From Zizania palustris (Eukaryota; Streptophyta; Magnoliopsida; Poales; Poaceae): DNA of 64,000 bases. Below the pieces are notes generated by a model. The model was given only the letters and a program-made list of their open reading frames with translations. It had not been told where the DNA came from and ran no database searches. Below, piece by piece: positions 46,590 through 58,036 of this stretch (the stretch's first letter is position 1; each line of letters begins with the position of its first letter). Location: contig JAAALK010000079.1 of assembly GCA_019279435.1 (NCBI GenBank), forward strand, positions 104,389,198 through 104,453,197. Reading direction: 5' to 3'. The translations under genes and the position numbers were made by a program.

Positions 46590-49500
46590 TCAGGAAAAAT
46601 TGTTATCTAAACCCAAATAAAAACGGAGACCCTTTCGACAACTAGAGCTACCCCTGCGGCTACTTTGCCCTTCGGAGCTTGAAGTCTTTTTAGGCCGGGA
46701 ACTTCTCTTTTTCTTCGAGGCTCGCAGTTTCTTCTGCTCCTCCTGAAGTTCGGCCCACGTCAAGAGCCTTTCGGAGCCGGCCTCGGCAAGGTTTTCGGCT
46801 TGATACTCCGAGTCAGACCAGTCGACGGGCTCGGAAGACGAAGACCCCTCTTCCTTTTCTTCTTCTTTAATATAAGACAAAACATCCCTTCGTACTTCAA
46901 GGGTAACTTCCCCCCCGTCTCCGCGAGGAACAGAAAAGCGAGAGCGGCGATAAGGCCTCAAACTCTCAAGAACTGCCCACTCCTTTCGAAGCTCGGCAGT
47001 AGGTTCCAAAAGTACGAAGTCAGGGCTCGAAGGGCATGACAGAACCTAAAAAAGAGCAGAACACCCAAGACAAGTACTGTTTATAACTTTCTCATTAATT
47101 AAACAAAGCTTACAAGACCACAGGTACACAACAACCCTAAGCGGCTAGACCTGCGGGTCGGTTGGCGGAGCTGGGACCGAAGGCGCTGGCGAAGTCGGGA
47201 GCGGTGGCTTCGCTTGAGCTTGCTTTTGCCGACGGGCCTCGTCGATCCAAGCCTTAGCAGCAACCTTATGATCGGCCTTCCATACTGATCGGAAAGCTTC
47301 CCAAGCCGAAGCCACCCCCGAAGACGGCCGCAGCAGGTCATCATCCGCGAAGCCTCCAGGAGACGAACCACTAACCGAATCGAAGGGAACCCGAAGAGAT
47401 TCGAGGTGGCGAAGAACCCCGATGCCAGCGCACTGTCCGGAGATCTCTCCGTACCGTACTCCAGAATTCTTCATCAGCGACGAAGCCACCTGGATCCTCG
47501 TCAGCTTCCGATCGAGCGGCTCGGAGGTTGCAGCAGAGGTCGAAGGGCACATGGTGCCAAAGTACTCTAACGTACCCTGAAGAGCTTCCAAGGTACGGTC
47601 GGCAGTACTGGAATTCTTTTTCTCTGCTGCTTCCAGGTTTGCTACAGTTGCATCCAACGCGGCCACCCGAAGCATCATGGAACTCTTCTGAGCCATTACC
47701 TGGCTGAGAGCCCCTTGAAGTTCCACCAGGCGACCGTTCGAAGTAGCCGCATCCTGGCGAAGCTTTTCGACCTCCGCGCGGAGGACCACTCGTTCAGCCT
47801 CGGCTTCTTCGGAGTAAGAGCGAAGGGCTTCGTCAGACGCTGCCTTAGCCTTCCGTTCTTCCAAAAGTTCTTCATTCAGCCTGAGGGATCTCCCGGTGAA
47901 GTCATCAAGAGCTGTTTGAAGAGCTGTAACCTTCCGGTTAAGTCGGTTAATTTCGACCTCGCTAGAAGTCGCTGCCGCTCTAGCAAGGGCGAATTGCTGC
48001 AAGGAAAACAAGGTAAGTGCTAAAGAAATTTTGACCTTTAAAATACAGCAACTATGGTATCTTTTTCATACCTGAAGGGCAGCCCTTTCGAGGGCCGTGT
48101 TGAGGCTCGAAGCCCTAACTTCGCTCAAAGTAGAGATCAACTCCGAATTGGCAATGTCCTGGCTTTTCTCAGCCAGGGGCTCCAGGAGCCTTCGAAGGCC
48201 GCTCCGATGCTCCAGGAAAGGAGCCAGAAGAGGGAGCCAAGACAAGGCCCGGGCGTCGTCCTCTGCAGCCTCGTCCTCTGAGTTGCCAACGGAAGGTGCT
48301 GCTTGGTCAACCCGAAGGCCCAGGCTGGAAATACTCTTACCCCTCCCCGGCACGAAAGGGGGAGAGGCAAGAACATTCCGATCCTCGGCCGCCGCATCTC
48401 CGGCCGGAGCCACGTTGTCGGAGGCGCCTTCAGTAGTCGAGGTCGCCACGGCCGGAGCCAACTCCGTCCCAGGGAGCACATCGTCCGCCCCGAAGGATAC
48501 GTTCTCCACCACCGGGCTCGAAGCCCTCAGGGGAGCCGGAGAGTCCGCTCGGGTGACCGTCTCCGAAGAAGCAGGGACGTCGGGCGCCACCAAGGCTTCA
48601 GTACCCGAAGAGGTACCTATGTCAAATACTAAGATTAATTAACATGTTCTACAGATAGCAAGCGAATGCCGACGAAAAAAGAAAGAGCTCCGGGAAAATA
48701 CCTCCAAAAGCCGCTTGAGGAAGGATCGCCGGATCCTCCAGGACTTCGTACATCCGGAGGATGTTGTCGAAGTCATCCCCCGAAGCCCTACCCTCGGTTT
48801 CGTCCGCCGGGGCCACGACCTCCGCAGGAACCCCTTCGGGTGCAGGCGAGTCGGAGGTAGGGTTTGGCTCCACTTGCGCGTTGGCAGGTGCAGGAGGAGT
48901 CAGTGGAGTTACGCTAACACCCTCCCTATCGGGGAGGTTTGTGGGGACCTCCCCCATATCTTCGTCAATCAGAAGATAGTCTTCGAAAGCCTTCGCTGTA
49001 GCGCCCCCGGAGTCTTCTGTCTCTTCGGGAGTTGGGCTCCGCTCGTCCGGCGACGTAGAAGACGAAGCGGGCGTCAAGTGAGAAGGCTGCTTCACCGCCC
49101 TCTTCTGAGCAGGTTGCTTGCCAGCTTTTTTAGAGGGCTCGGCCGCTGCTTTCCTCTTGCGAGCCGTCGCTCCAGCTGGGGCGAAGTCGGGAAGCTGCGG
49201 GGGCTCCATGCCGAGGGCTCTCCACACCCTGTTCGAGCGCTCCCAACTCCCCACCAGTTCCAGCCTCCTCTGCCTCTCGGCCACCGAAGGGGCTCCGAGA
49301 ATTCGCTCGGTAGCCCGGACTATGTCGTCCGGAGCTAAGGCCAGAGGCGCCGCTGAAAAGAAAAAAGTATAAGAAGCGTAAGTATAATTAATGTGTTCAT
49401 ATAAACTAATGCCGCAGGAGAAAGGCGTACCTATGTTTCGGAGGTCCCCCTCCGAGGCTTGCGGGATGGAGATTGGCCAACTGGCTCCGAGGGGAGAGAT

Positions 49501-50325
49501 CCGAAGGCCGACGAACTCTTCGGCCAGGTCGCGCATACTCATGCGACGAGCCACTGAAGCCAGCAACCCTAGTCTCGTCGTGAGCAGGCTAGGGTTCGGA
49601 GAAATATCCGCTTCCTTCCGGAACCAGATTTCTTGAAGAGGGCCCGAAAGGGGGGAGTCTTCTCCTACTTCGGCGTAAAACCACCGAAGTATCCAATTTG
49701 TATACCATCGATCATTTATGGCCTTCGCAGGGAAATGAAGAGCGTGCTCTCGCCGAAGCTGGAAATTAACACTGCCGAAGGCCACTGTCACCTTCGAGTC
49801 TCCAGGCCCGTCTTGAGGCTTCGGCTGGCAGATGGCCTCATGGGTCGCTGCGAAGATCTCGGAGCGCCCTTCACACCCCTCCGCTCGAAGAGCCCACTCA
49901 AAGACGGCCAGGCGGACGATTGCGTTGGGGGACAATTGGGGCAGGGTAATGTGGAACAGGTCCAGTACCTCTGCCAGAAAATCCACGGCTGGTAGCCCCA
50001 GACCTGCTTCGAAGAAAGCCTCGAAGACTACCACCTCTCCACTCCGAGGCCGGGGAGTCGATTCTGTCCCGGGGACCCGAGTCCTCATTCCGGCTCCCAG
50101 CTTCCCGTCTACTGCTTCTTCGATAGACTCCGCGGTGCTCACCGACTGACCGATGACAAAGCTTTGGGCCATCTTCTTCTTGGAGGGCGGACGGAGCGCC
50201 CGGGGGTTCTTGGGCCAACCACCGCCCGGACCCCCTGCCATTGCCATAGCTGCTGATGCAGCCCACGCCTGCCGCTGCGCCAGAGTGCTGGCCGCCAAAG
50301 GGGTTGTGTGGCTGGTTCTTGCCAT
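46590..50325 (-). CDS. Antisense spliced gene of element A (PF04195-like protein, 1130 aa predicted)
   Basis: On the minus strand, ATG at 50325 (MARTSHTTP) opens a five-exon model: 50325-49431, 49352-48702, 48616-48072, 47996-47151 and 47045-46590. Introns are 78, 85, 75 and 105 nt, all GT-AG, with the same phases as in D and E. Intron 3 starts GTATGA and intron 4 GTCTAG, so unspliced RNA stops at once. The protein has a PF04195-like region (about residues 95-300; VVVFEAFFEAGLGLP, LSPNA), a basic segment near 360-385 (RKRKAAAEP), acidic low-complexity parts, an exon-4 coiled coil (EINRLNRKV, NEELLEERKAKA) and a basic Lys/Arg/Ser tail. Against E it lacks two residues in exon 4. Function is not known. 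Confidence 0.8.
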
Positions 50326-50422
50326 CGCGCTCAAATACTCGAAGGTGCGGGAGGTTGAAGAGAAAGGTGAATTGCAGAGACGGTGAATGCGGTAAAAAAC
50401 TTCCAGTAATCCCTATTTCCCC

Positions 50423-50430
50423 CTTTTATA
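50423..50430 (-). promoter_or_regulatory. TATA box of the A antisense gene
   Basis: The minus-strand TATAAAAG lies about 100 bp upstream of the ATG, next to a GGGGG stretch. E has the same arrangement at 57932-57939. Upstream, GTTCACACTCCGTAAC occurs twice (near 50609 and 50668), and AACGG motifs are clustered at 50530-50600. Confidence 0.6.
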
Positions 50431-50909
50431 ACCGTACAACCTATACTGCTCTTCGAGAAGTTTCACACTGCAGGTTCGGCTTCCGTCGCCGACAGGTGGG
50501 GCTGGTAATTGGAACGACGTGCAACCACTGAAGAAATCGACCGTTACTTCTTTTTTACAGAGGGTAACGGCTATTTGCGCCGTAACGGTCATATTGACGG
50601 TACCCCACGGCGTTCACACTCCGTAACCGACGCCACGACGAAAGACACTTCATAACCGCCTGCACGACGTTCACACTCCGTAACTGCTTTCGTAACACTC
50701 ATGCTCCGAAGCCATGCTGCTCCAGGGAGTTTTCACACTATGCCAAAATTCAGAGACGAACGTTTTAAAATATTGGGCTTAATATTCTGGGCTAAATCAT
50801 AGCATCTTCGCATTCCCTTTAAGCCTCAGAAACTAAAAATGTTCCTTTCGTATACTGCCTTCTTTCTAAAAAATAGGTTATCTACAGAAAGGCGTATTCG
50901 AGGGGCTAC

Positions 50910-51394
50910 TGTTGGGGGAAATTACTTCATTTCCAGGACTTAAAGGTTAACCCTCCGAAGGCTCTAAGAAGGTCCCGAAGATGGCTGACTAATGCTCGAT
51001 GATACGTCAGCAAGGTCGAAGGGTGTCACGATGCGAAGTCTCGGAGGATCCTCCGAAGGGAGAGAAGAGGCTTCGAAGCAGGAAGACGTGACTGATTGGA
51101 TGCCCTGCTTATCCATCTACCCTGCAGCACTTTACCGTGTATAACCTTGTTTATAATACTGAAGGTCATTTGTAATATAAGGGTAAATAGGTCTATTCCT
51201 TAAGCCTTTCTCCCTATAAATACCCCCCATTGTACCTTGTAAGAAGGATCCAGAACCAGTGGTTCAAACACATATATTCGGACCTCTTGAGTTGTTATCC
51301 TTTACGGAGGCTCAAGTTTGTCCTAAAAGCACAAACCTCTTGTTTGTTTGTTCTTAACTACTAAGAACCTGTTGGTGTAACTTTTACGCCAACA
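50910..51394 (+). repeat. 3' LTR of element A
   Basis: It is the same length as the 5' LTR and has one visible difference. It is preceded by the polypurine tract CGAGGGGCTAC and followed by the TSD GCTAC. Confidence 0.95.
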
Positions 51395-51399
51395 GCTAC

Positions 51400-54001
51400 T
51401 CTCTTAGCCACTTTGCCACGCTTCCCCTTAAAGAAGGGTTTCTTGTTCCACTTCTAGTACTTGTGCTCATTTTCATTTTTCATTTTTAGTTTAGGGAAAT
51501 TCGCTTTAATGTGAGATGTATCTCCACATTCAAAACAACCCCGATACCCTCCTTTCCTCTCATCTCGTCTATCATTATAGAAGCGTGTGAACTTCTTGAC
51601 AATGAGAACTAGATCCTCCTCATCTAGAGTGTACACCTGTTCTTTTGTGACGGAGACCAGAGAGGACATGTCAAAACCACTAGAATAAACACAAACTCCA
51701 AAACCACCAGAAAGACTCCCTCCAGATGAGGTACCACTGCCAAGACCGGAAACCAAAGCATTGGAAGGTGAGGAGCCATGATGAAGATCATGAGCCTCAT
51801 GGCTCTAGATGTGCTGAGTGATTGTCAACAGAAGTCAAGAGAAGATGAAGAGAAGACGAGACCTGTCGTGTCTGGTCCACGTGTGACTCAGGTACATGGG
51901 CAGCGAGCGACTGTCGGGCAGAGGGTCCACGGAGTCGGGCTGGCCTAATCCGAGTACATGGGCTAGGAGCGGCAGAGGATCCACTGGTCTGTTGACCAGG
52001 ATTGACCCAGGTACACGAGCGGCGAGCGATTGCCAAGCTGAGGAAGCTGCAGAATCTAGCCAGCCCAATCCGAGTACCTGGTGCGAAGACGGTGGACGAT
52101 TTGTCAGTTTCGGCGGAAAACTGACGACCGCTGATCTTGGATCTGACCGTTCTGAGATGAAGCCATAGCTGCTATGAAAGCTCCGCATCAGGACAAGTTA
52201 TCTTTAATTAGGATTTTACTATTTTGTCTTTAGGCCCATAGTTTGTGTTAGTCGAGACTGTAAAAAAATCCTAAGGGCATGTTGGTTTTTTCCATTTTTA
52301 TTTTAGCGTCTGTTTAAACCCTAAGGGTATTTTTGGTTTTTTCCTAGTCTATGGGGCTACCTATAAATACGGCCCTAATCCCTAGGGTTAGGGTTAAATA
52401 AATCACTTTTAAATCAGAGTTCACTTTTTACTTCCATCTTCCTCCTCCTGATATTTTCCACCGCCACAGTGTTCTTCGGCCACCGTGTTTATTTTTCTTC
52501 AGCGGCGATTGTTTTTTTCTTCGATCGATGCAAAGAAAATCGGGCAGGGAGTAGTGCACTGCTGCATCGTGCAGCGCACATGGTAGGCTAGCTAGCAGCT
52601 AGCTAGCTGCTTGCGGCAGCTGCTGCTAGGAGCTCTGTTCGAGGAATCGCATCGCGGACTTCGGCATCCAAGCGTTTTTCCCTCCGGTGCTAGGCGTTTT
52701 TCACGAGGTGACGCGTGGCCCTAGAAGCAGCGCAAGCGTGCGTTTGACGCTGGAAATGTTGAAGTGAGCCTAGAGGTTTCATAGTCTAGATCTTGCGAAG
52801 CCCCCTGTGGAGGGCTTCGGACTTAGAAGGCTGCTGAAGGCTTTGCAGCCTGTGGAGCACCTCGTGCACCAGCTTCAAGCGAGCTTCGGCGAGAGCTCCG
52901 ACTAGGGGCTCAAAGTGTAGGCCTCGCAGATGCTTCGCTGAAGCTCCGTGCGGCTGGACAAACTTCAAAGTAGCTCGGTGAAGGTATTGCACGAACTTTG
53001 ACAAAAAGGATCGTAGGCTTCGACGGCTACAGGCGTAGACTTCGACAAGTACTGAACAGGAGACAAATTTGTGAATAGCTACCTTTCATCTCATTTTGCG
53101 TTCACATGAATTAAATGCCTGTGATGGTTAATGTTTAGGATGCTTGAAATGCTTGTGAGTTGAATACACTGTAGATTGCCTTTGAACACTTTTGTGGTGT
53201 CTTTTCTACTAGGACACCGGTCGTTTTTAGGCTAGATTATTTTCGCTGTTTTGATCTGTTTATTTCCGCTAATTGTCTGTTGAGGTCCGTTCGGTGTTGG
53301 GAGAAGTCCATTGATTCGAAAGATTTTTTTAGGCGCCCATTCACCCCTCCTCTGGTCGCTACTTTCAGTCCTACAGAAGGCAACAAAGAGTTTCTGAATC
53401 CTAGACGAGACGCCTTGGCAATCTCAGTGGACTTAAGCTTACTAAAGAGTTCGTCGCAAGTCAAAGTGTCAAAGCTCGCCGACTCTTCAATACTAGAGAT
53501 CTTCACCTCCCATATGCTACGATCAAGAGCATAGTGAAGTTTGATCACCCTATCATGGTCAGAATAAGTCAAAGTCCCAGTGGAGCGCAAATTACTTATA
53601 ATTCCATCAAAGCGCGCAAACATGGCATCTACAGATTCGCCGGGGCCTTGCACAAACATTTGGTATTGTTGATTTTAAGTGCTTTGCCTCCTAGCCTTAA
53701 TCTGAGAGGTTCCCTCATGAAAGGTTTTTAATGTAGACCAAATCTCACATGCAGTTCTAAGGTGCTAGACCCTATCAAACTCATTGCGATTCAGACTGAT
53801 GAACATTATACTTCTTGCTTTGCTATTACAATCGTACTGTAATTTCTCAGTCTCTGAAGTGCGAGTTTCAGGGATCACATATTGGGAATCAACAATGTCC
53901 CAAATAGCACTTCCTTGGCTTAGTAGGTAAGCCTCCATGCACACCTTCCAATAAGCAAAATCATGACCATCGAAAATCAGAATCTTAGAGTTTCTCTCCA
54001 T
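51400..54001 (-). pseudogene. gag of element F, N-terminal and middle parts (interrupted by solo LTR K)
   Basis: ATG at 54001 (MERNSKILIFDGHDFAYW) starts a copia gag of the DUF4219/UBN2 type. Pieces: 54001-53765 ending at a TAG, 53659-53381, and after K 51763-51454 with a knuckle-like CFECGDTSHIKANFP in which the last Cys is lost. At least three stops break it. The reading frame resumes exactly across K when one TSD copy is removed, and again across A into 39641. This is the RNA-binding capsid precursor region of the element. Confidence 0.8.
51769..53375 (+). mobile_element. Solo LTR K
   Basis: A 1607-bp segment starts TGAGGAGCC and ends CCTACA and is flanked by the perfect 5-bp TSD GAAGG (51764-51768 and 53376-53380). 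It splits the F gag frame cleanly. A TATA box (CTATAAATA) at 52371-52379 sets the plus orientation. Its end (CCCATTCACCCCTCCTCTGG) resembles the ends of Sirevirus LTRs such as those of F. No internal sequence is present, so it arose by recombination between two LTRs. Confidence 0.85.
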
Positions 54002-54050
54002 GTTGCCAAAAGATGGATCACAAACCGGTTAAGGTCAACTGATGATCTAA

Positions 54051-54065
54051 CCGACTTTGATACCA
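54051..54065 (-). other. Primer-binding site of element F
   Basis: The minus-strand TGGTATCAAAGTCGG lies two bases inside the 5' LTR. It corresponds to the initiator tRNA-Met class usual for copia elements. Confidence 0.75.
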
Positions 54066-54067
54066 AT

Positions 54068-56967
54068 TGTGGGATCGAAATGGTGACTAGAGGGGGGTGA
54101 ATAGGCTCCTCGACAAATTCTTTCAAATGTAATGGCCTTTTCAAATCACTCAACGCACCTATAAAAGGTTGCAAATTCAAATTGATGAACACAGTACAAA
54201 ACCAGAACTAAAAAACTCCTCAATTTGAATTTTCTCTAGATTGGAGCTTGGTATGTCGAAGTTCTCTGTCGACAACTGGTTTACCGGAATATTACGTTTA
54301 GTTCAGTGACTGAAATATCGACAAAGGTAAATCGGTCTTTGAATGATCGACAGGGTTCATACTTTGGAGAAACAATTAGACTCTGAATATTTAGCAATTT
54401 CACTCTATTCAAGATTGGAAAAATATTTCTGAAATGAAGATTCAAATGAAAACCAATACATAAGTAAACTTCACTAAACTGAAAATCTGAACATTAAGAT
54501 TCTCCTGTAAACAGTATGAGATCAGCAAATGGACAAAAGAGTAATAGCTGTCTAAAAACTTGCTCTGAACAATCAGCTTGGCAAAGATGTTCTAAAACAG
54601 TATTATAGCTCAACATGAAGATCCAAACAGTTTAGAAACCTGAAGTGAAATTCATCAATCAACAGTTTCAATACAGAAATTTCAGAAGTAAAACCGATTA
54701 GAACTGTTTCACAAAGGTAAAACAATATTATTTTCAATCCCAGAAAACTAGTTTTCTCTGCACAAACATATTGTATCCAATGAACTATTCAGAGCAACCA
54801 TTATTTACCAATCAGCATGAACATAACCTTGTTTACTCACCCAATTTTTCAGATCAAAAACTTGTACTGGACTTAGACTGAAAAGTTCAGAAAACTATAG
54901 TGATTGAGAGAGATTCAGGGATAGAAGAATGCTTCTGAAATCTGAACACTGCTCAATTTTCAAATCAGATTCAGTAAATTCAATCAGTGGACTGTGCACT
55001 TTGCAGATGAGTGAACACTTACTTGATATTCATAAATTCAGATTAATTCAAACTGAGCACTTAGTCATTTACTTGAAAATTGATCACAACAATCATATAT
55101 TGAAAAACATGTCACTATAGTTCTGTAATTTCTGAAACTGAATAGTAAATTGAATTCTGAAATTCAGTAAACTCAAGACTAAACTCTATTAACTGGTGTA
55201 AATCATAATGCGCAATGTAGTATATCTAAACAGTTCGGAATTCTCTTCAAAATATTTCATCAAGCAGTAGATATATCTCAGAAATTGCAAAAACAATAGA
55301 GCTAAACCATTTTTACCAGAATAACCGATACTGAAATCTATTCAGAAGATGGTAAAGTTTGTATGCAGAAATTACTTGTGAACAGTAAGAGCACAATTAC
55401 AATCTTCAGATTTAGAACTGAAATTACTACAAAAAGACCCATGTTAATCAACTAAAATAAGACCAAATGCCAAAAACTAGATGATGAACATTATTTACCC
55501 AACCTAAAATGTTTTGGAAACTAAAAATTAATTTTCAGAGAAGTTTTCAGCATAGAGTTTAAACACATATCAGATGATGAGAAGTAAATGCTCTAGCACA
55601 GCTTTAATTCAGATCATCAAGTCATCAGAGACATTCTTAAGGATCTAGTTTTGAACCACATCAAGTATTCAACCAAAAAGGCAGAACTGAATCAAAAGAT
55701 TTCAAAGCAACATCTGAACAGTACTTTTGAAAATGATCAGTAGTATGTTAAGAATAACTTTGTACTTTCAGATGCACAGTTTATCAAAACTAAATTGGAG
55801 CAAACAGCTTGTTAGCATAAACACACAGCATGATTACTTATCTGATTGGATCAGAATTCAGCAGCAGATTTGCTATGTAGCATGAAAACTAAAACTGCAC
55901 TTTCTGTCCAATTTCAAAGTTGAATCTTGTTCTCAATTTGATATGACACACAAATAGTTCTTGTCTTTGTATTCTGAACAAAACTTGAGGTAAAACTTTT
56001 CAGAACACATATAAACAGAAAATCACAAGAAAGTATATTAACCTCCTTTTCTGAGGTGCTGATGCAATTCAGTCTAATCAGCCAAGAACCACAGCCTGGG
56101 ACTTCACTACATCAACAACCAAAAACTCTACTTAAGACATTATCATGTCCTAAGCACTAAGATTAAACATCTTCAAAATCAGCAAACAAAAACCAACCAG
56201 CAGAAACTCTCCAGCCGAAACTCAAAAGCTGAGTGACAAAATGAATAGTATGCCAATTCTTTAGATGATGAATAGTAAGAGGAATTAGCTAAGAGAGGCA
56301 CACCTTTTTGTATCAGATGATCAGTCGGCAGACAGCAAAATTAAGGGAAACATTTTGGTTTCTTGGATCACAAGCAAGAGAGGAAAGTTGTTTCAGTCAT
56401 GAGATATTTTTGAGAGCAAAAAGTGGATAGGCAACCTTGGGTGAGGATGACTTTTTATAGGCCCACCCAAGATGGCAGCTTTACACAAGAGCCCTCCATC
56501 TTTTTAGTTTTACACATACAGACATTGGAAATTTTCAGAATTAGAAATTCTGAAACTTACCCATATAGACCTCTATTACTTTTATTACAAATTGACTCAA
56601 CTCTTTTAATATAATTTCAGAATTCGGGAATCCTGAAAAAATACTAAAAGTTTACACATTACTCTAAATTACTCAAAAAAAGACTCCTAATTATTGAATT
56701 TAAAACATTTAGAGATGCGACGGTTTTCAGCAAAAACCGACAAAGCCTCCCCGATCGACGACAAGTGACGCCAATCCTCGAACTCGACTGCCAGCAAGTC
56801 TCTCCCGCTCTCGATCCCCTCGAGCCGCCTGATCACTTGCACTGGCCTCCCTTTCGCTGACTTGACCGTCACCCTGTCTCGACCTTCCATCCGTCCATGC
56901 CTTTCTCTATCTCCTCGTTCACTCCTGATATCATCTCCAACTTCACCTGATATCCTTGATCCTCTGG
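54068..56967 (-). repeat. 5' LTR of element F (part inside the window)
   Basis: It aligns with 33706-36765. It has about 260 bp around 54945-55205 that the 3' LTR lacks, a single copy of the 351-bp segment duplicated there, and a loss of about 50 bp near 56190. A TATA box (minus CTATAAAAAG) lies at 56451-56460. The LTR is interrupted at 56967 by element E; TCTGG (56963-56967) is one half of E's expected TSD. Confidence 0.8.
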
Positions 56968-57452
56968 TGTTGGCGTAAAAGTTACACCAACAGGTTCTTA
57001 GTAGTTAAGAACGGACAAACAAGAGGTTTGTGTTTTTAGGACAAACTTGAGCCTCCGTCAAGGATAACAACTCAAGAGGTCCGAGTATGTGTATTTGAAC
57101 CACTGGTTCTGGATCCTTCTTACAAGGTACAAAGGGGGGTATTTATAGGGAGAAAGGCTTAAGGAATAGACCTATTTACCCTTATATTACAAATGACCTT
57201 CAGTATTATAAACAAGGTTATACACGGTAAAGTGCTGCAGGGTAGATGGATAAGCAGGGCATCCAATCAGTCACGTCTTCCTGCTTCGAAGCCTCCTCTC
57301 TCCCTTCGGAGGGTCCTCCGAGACTTCGCATCGTGGCACCCTTCGACCGTGCTGACGTATCATTGAGCATTAGTCGACCATCTTCGGGACCTTCGTAGAG
57401 CCTTCGGAGGGTTAACCTTTAAGTCCTGGAAATGAAGTAATTTCCCCCAACA
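56968..57452 (-). repeat. 3' LTR of element E
   Basis: The segment is 485 bp long and reverse-complementary to the A LTRs, with a scatter of differences. It is bounded by TGTTGG and CCAACA, and the minus-strand tract CGAGGGGCTAC at 57453-57463 is the polypurine tract. Confidence 0.92.
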
Positions 57453-57931
57453 GTAGCCCCTCGAATACGCCTTTCTGTAGATAACCTATTTTTTAGGAAG
57501 AAGGCAGTATACGAAAGGAACATTTTTAGTTTATGAGACTTAAAGGGAATGCGAAGATACTATGATTTAGCCCAAAATATTAAGCCTAATATTTTAAAAC
57601 GTTTGTCTCCGAATTTTGGCATAGTGGGAAAACTCCCTGGAGCAGCATGGCTTCGGAGCATGAGTGTTACGAGAGCGGTTACGGAGTGTGAACGTCGTGC
57701 GGGCGGTTACGAAGTGTCTTTCGTCGTGGCGCCAGTTACGGAGTGCGAACGCCGTGGGGTACCGTCAACATGACCGTTACGGCGCAAATAGCCGTTACCC
57801 TCTGTAAAAAAGAAGTAACGGTCGATTTCTTCAGCGGTTGCACGCCGTTCCACTTTCCAACCCCACCTGTCGGCGACGGAAGCCGAACCTGCAGTGTGAA
57901 ACTTCTCGAAGAACAGTATAGATTGTGCGGT

Positions 57932-57939
57932 TATAAAAG
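57932..57939 (+). promoter_or_regulatory. TATA box of the E antisense gene
   Basis: TATAAAAG lies 105 bp before the ATG at 58037. Upstream, a GTTACG(G/A)AGTG motif recurs three times (about 57677, 57703 and 57736), mirroring the repeats upstream of the A gene. Confidence 0.6.
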
Positions 57940-58036
57940 GGGGAGAAAGGGATTACTGGAAGTTTTTTACCGCATTCACCGTTCTTGCAATTCACCTTTC
58001 CCATCAACCTTCCGCCCCTTCGAGCGCTTGAGCGTA

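Larger units (their letters stand above)
39647..51394 (+). mobile_element. Element A: full-length, recently inserted Tat-type Ty3/gypsy element
   Basis: The LTRs are 39647-40131 and 50910-51394, both 485 bp, and by eye they differ at one position (G in CAGCGAGG against A). The perfect TSD GCTAC lies at 39642-39646 and 51395-51399. The order is LTR, primer-binding site, gag-pol (with one internal stop), 118-bp repeats, antisense gene, polypurine tract, LTR. One difference in 485 implies insertion under about 0.1 million years at 1.3e-8 per site per year. The second RNase H of archaeal type and the antisense gene are Tat-lineage traits. Confidence 0.93.

Noticed and set aside
57743..58036. Upstream extension of the E antisense gene to an earlier start
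   Set aside because: The frame is open, but this part contains the TATA box and the repeated promoter motifs and is not open in the same way in D. ATG at 58037 matches A and D.
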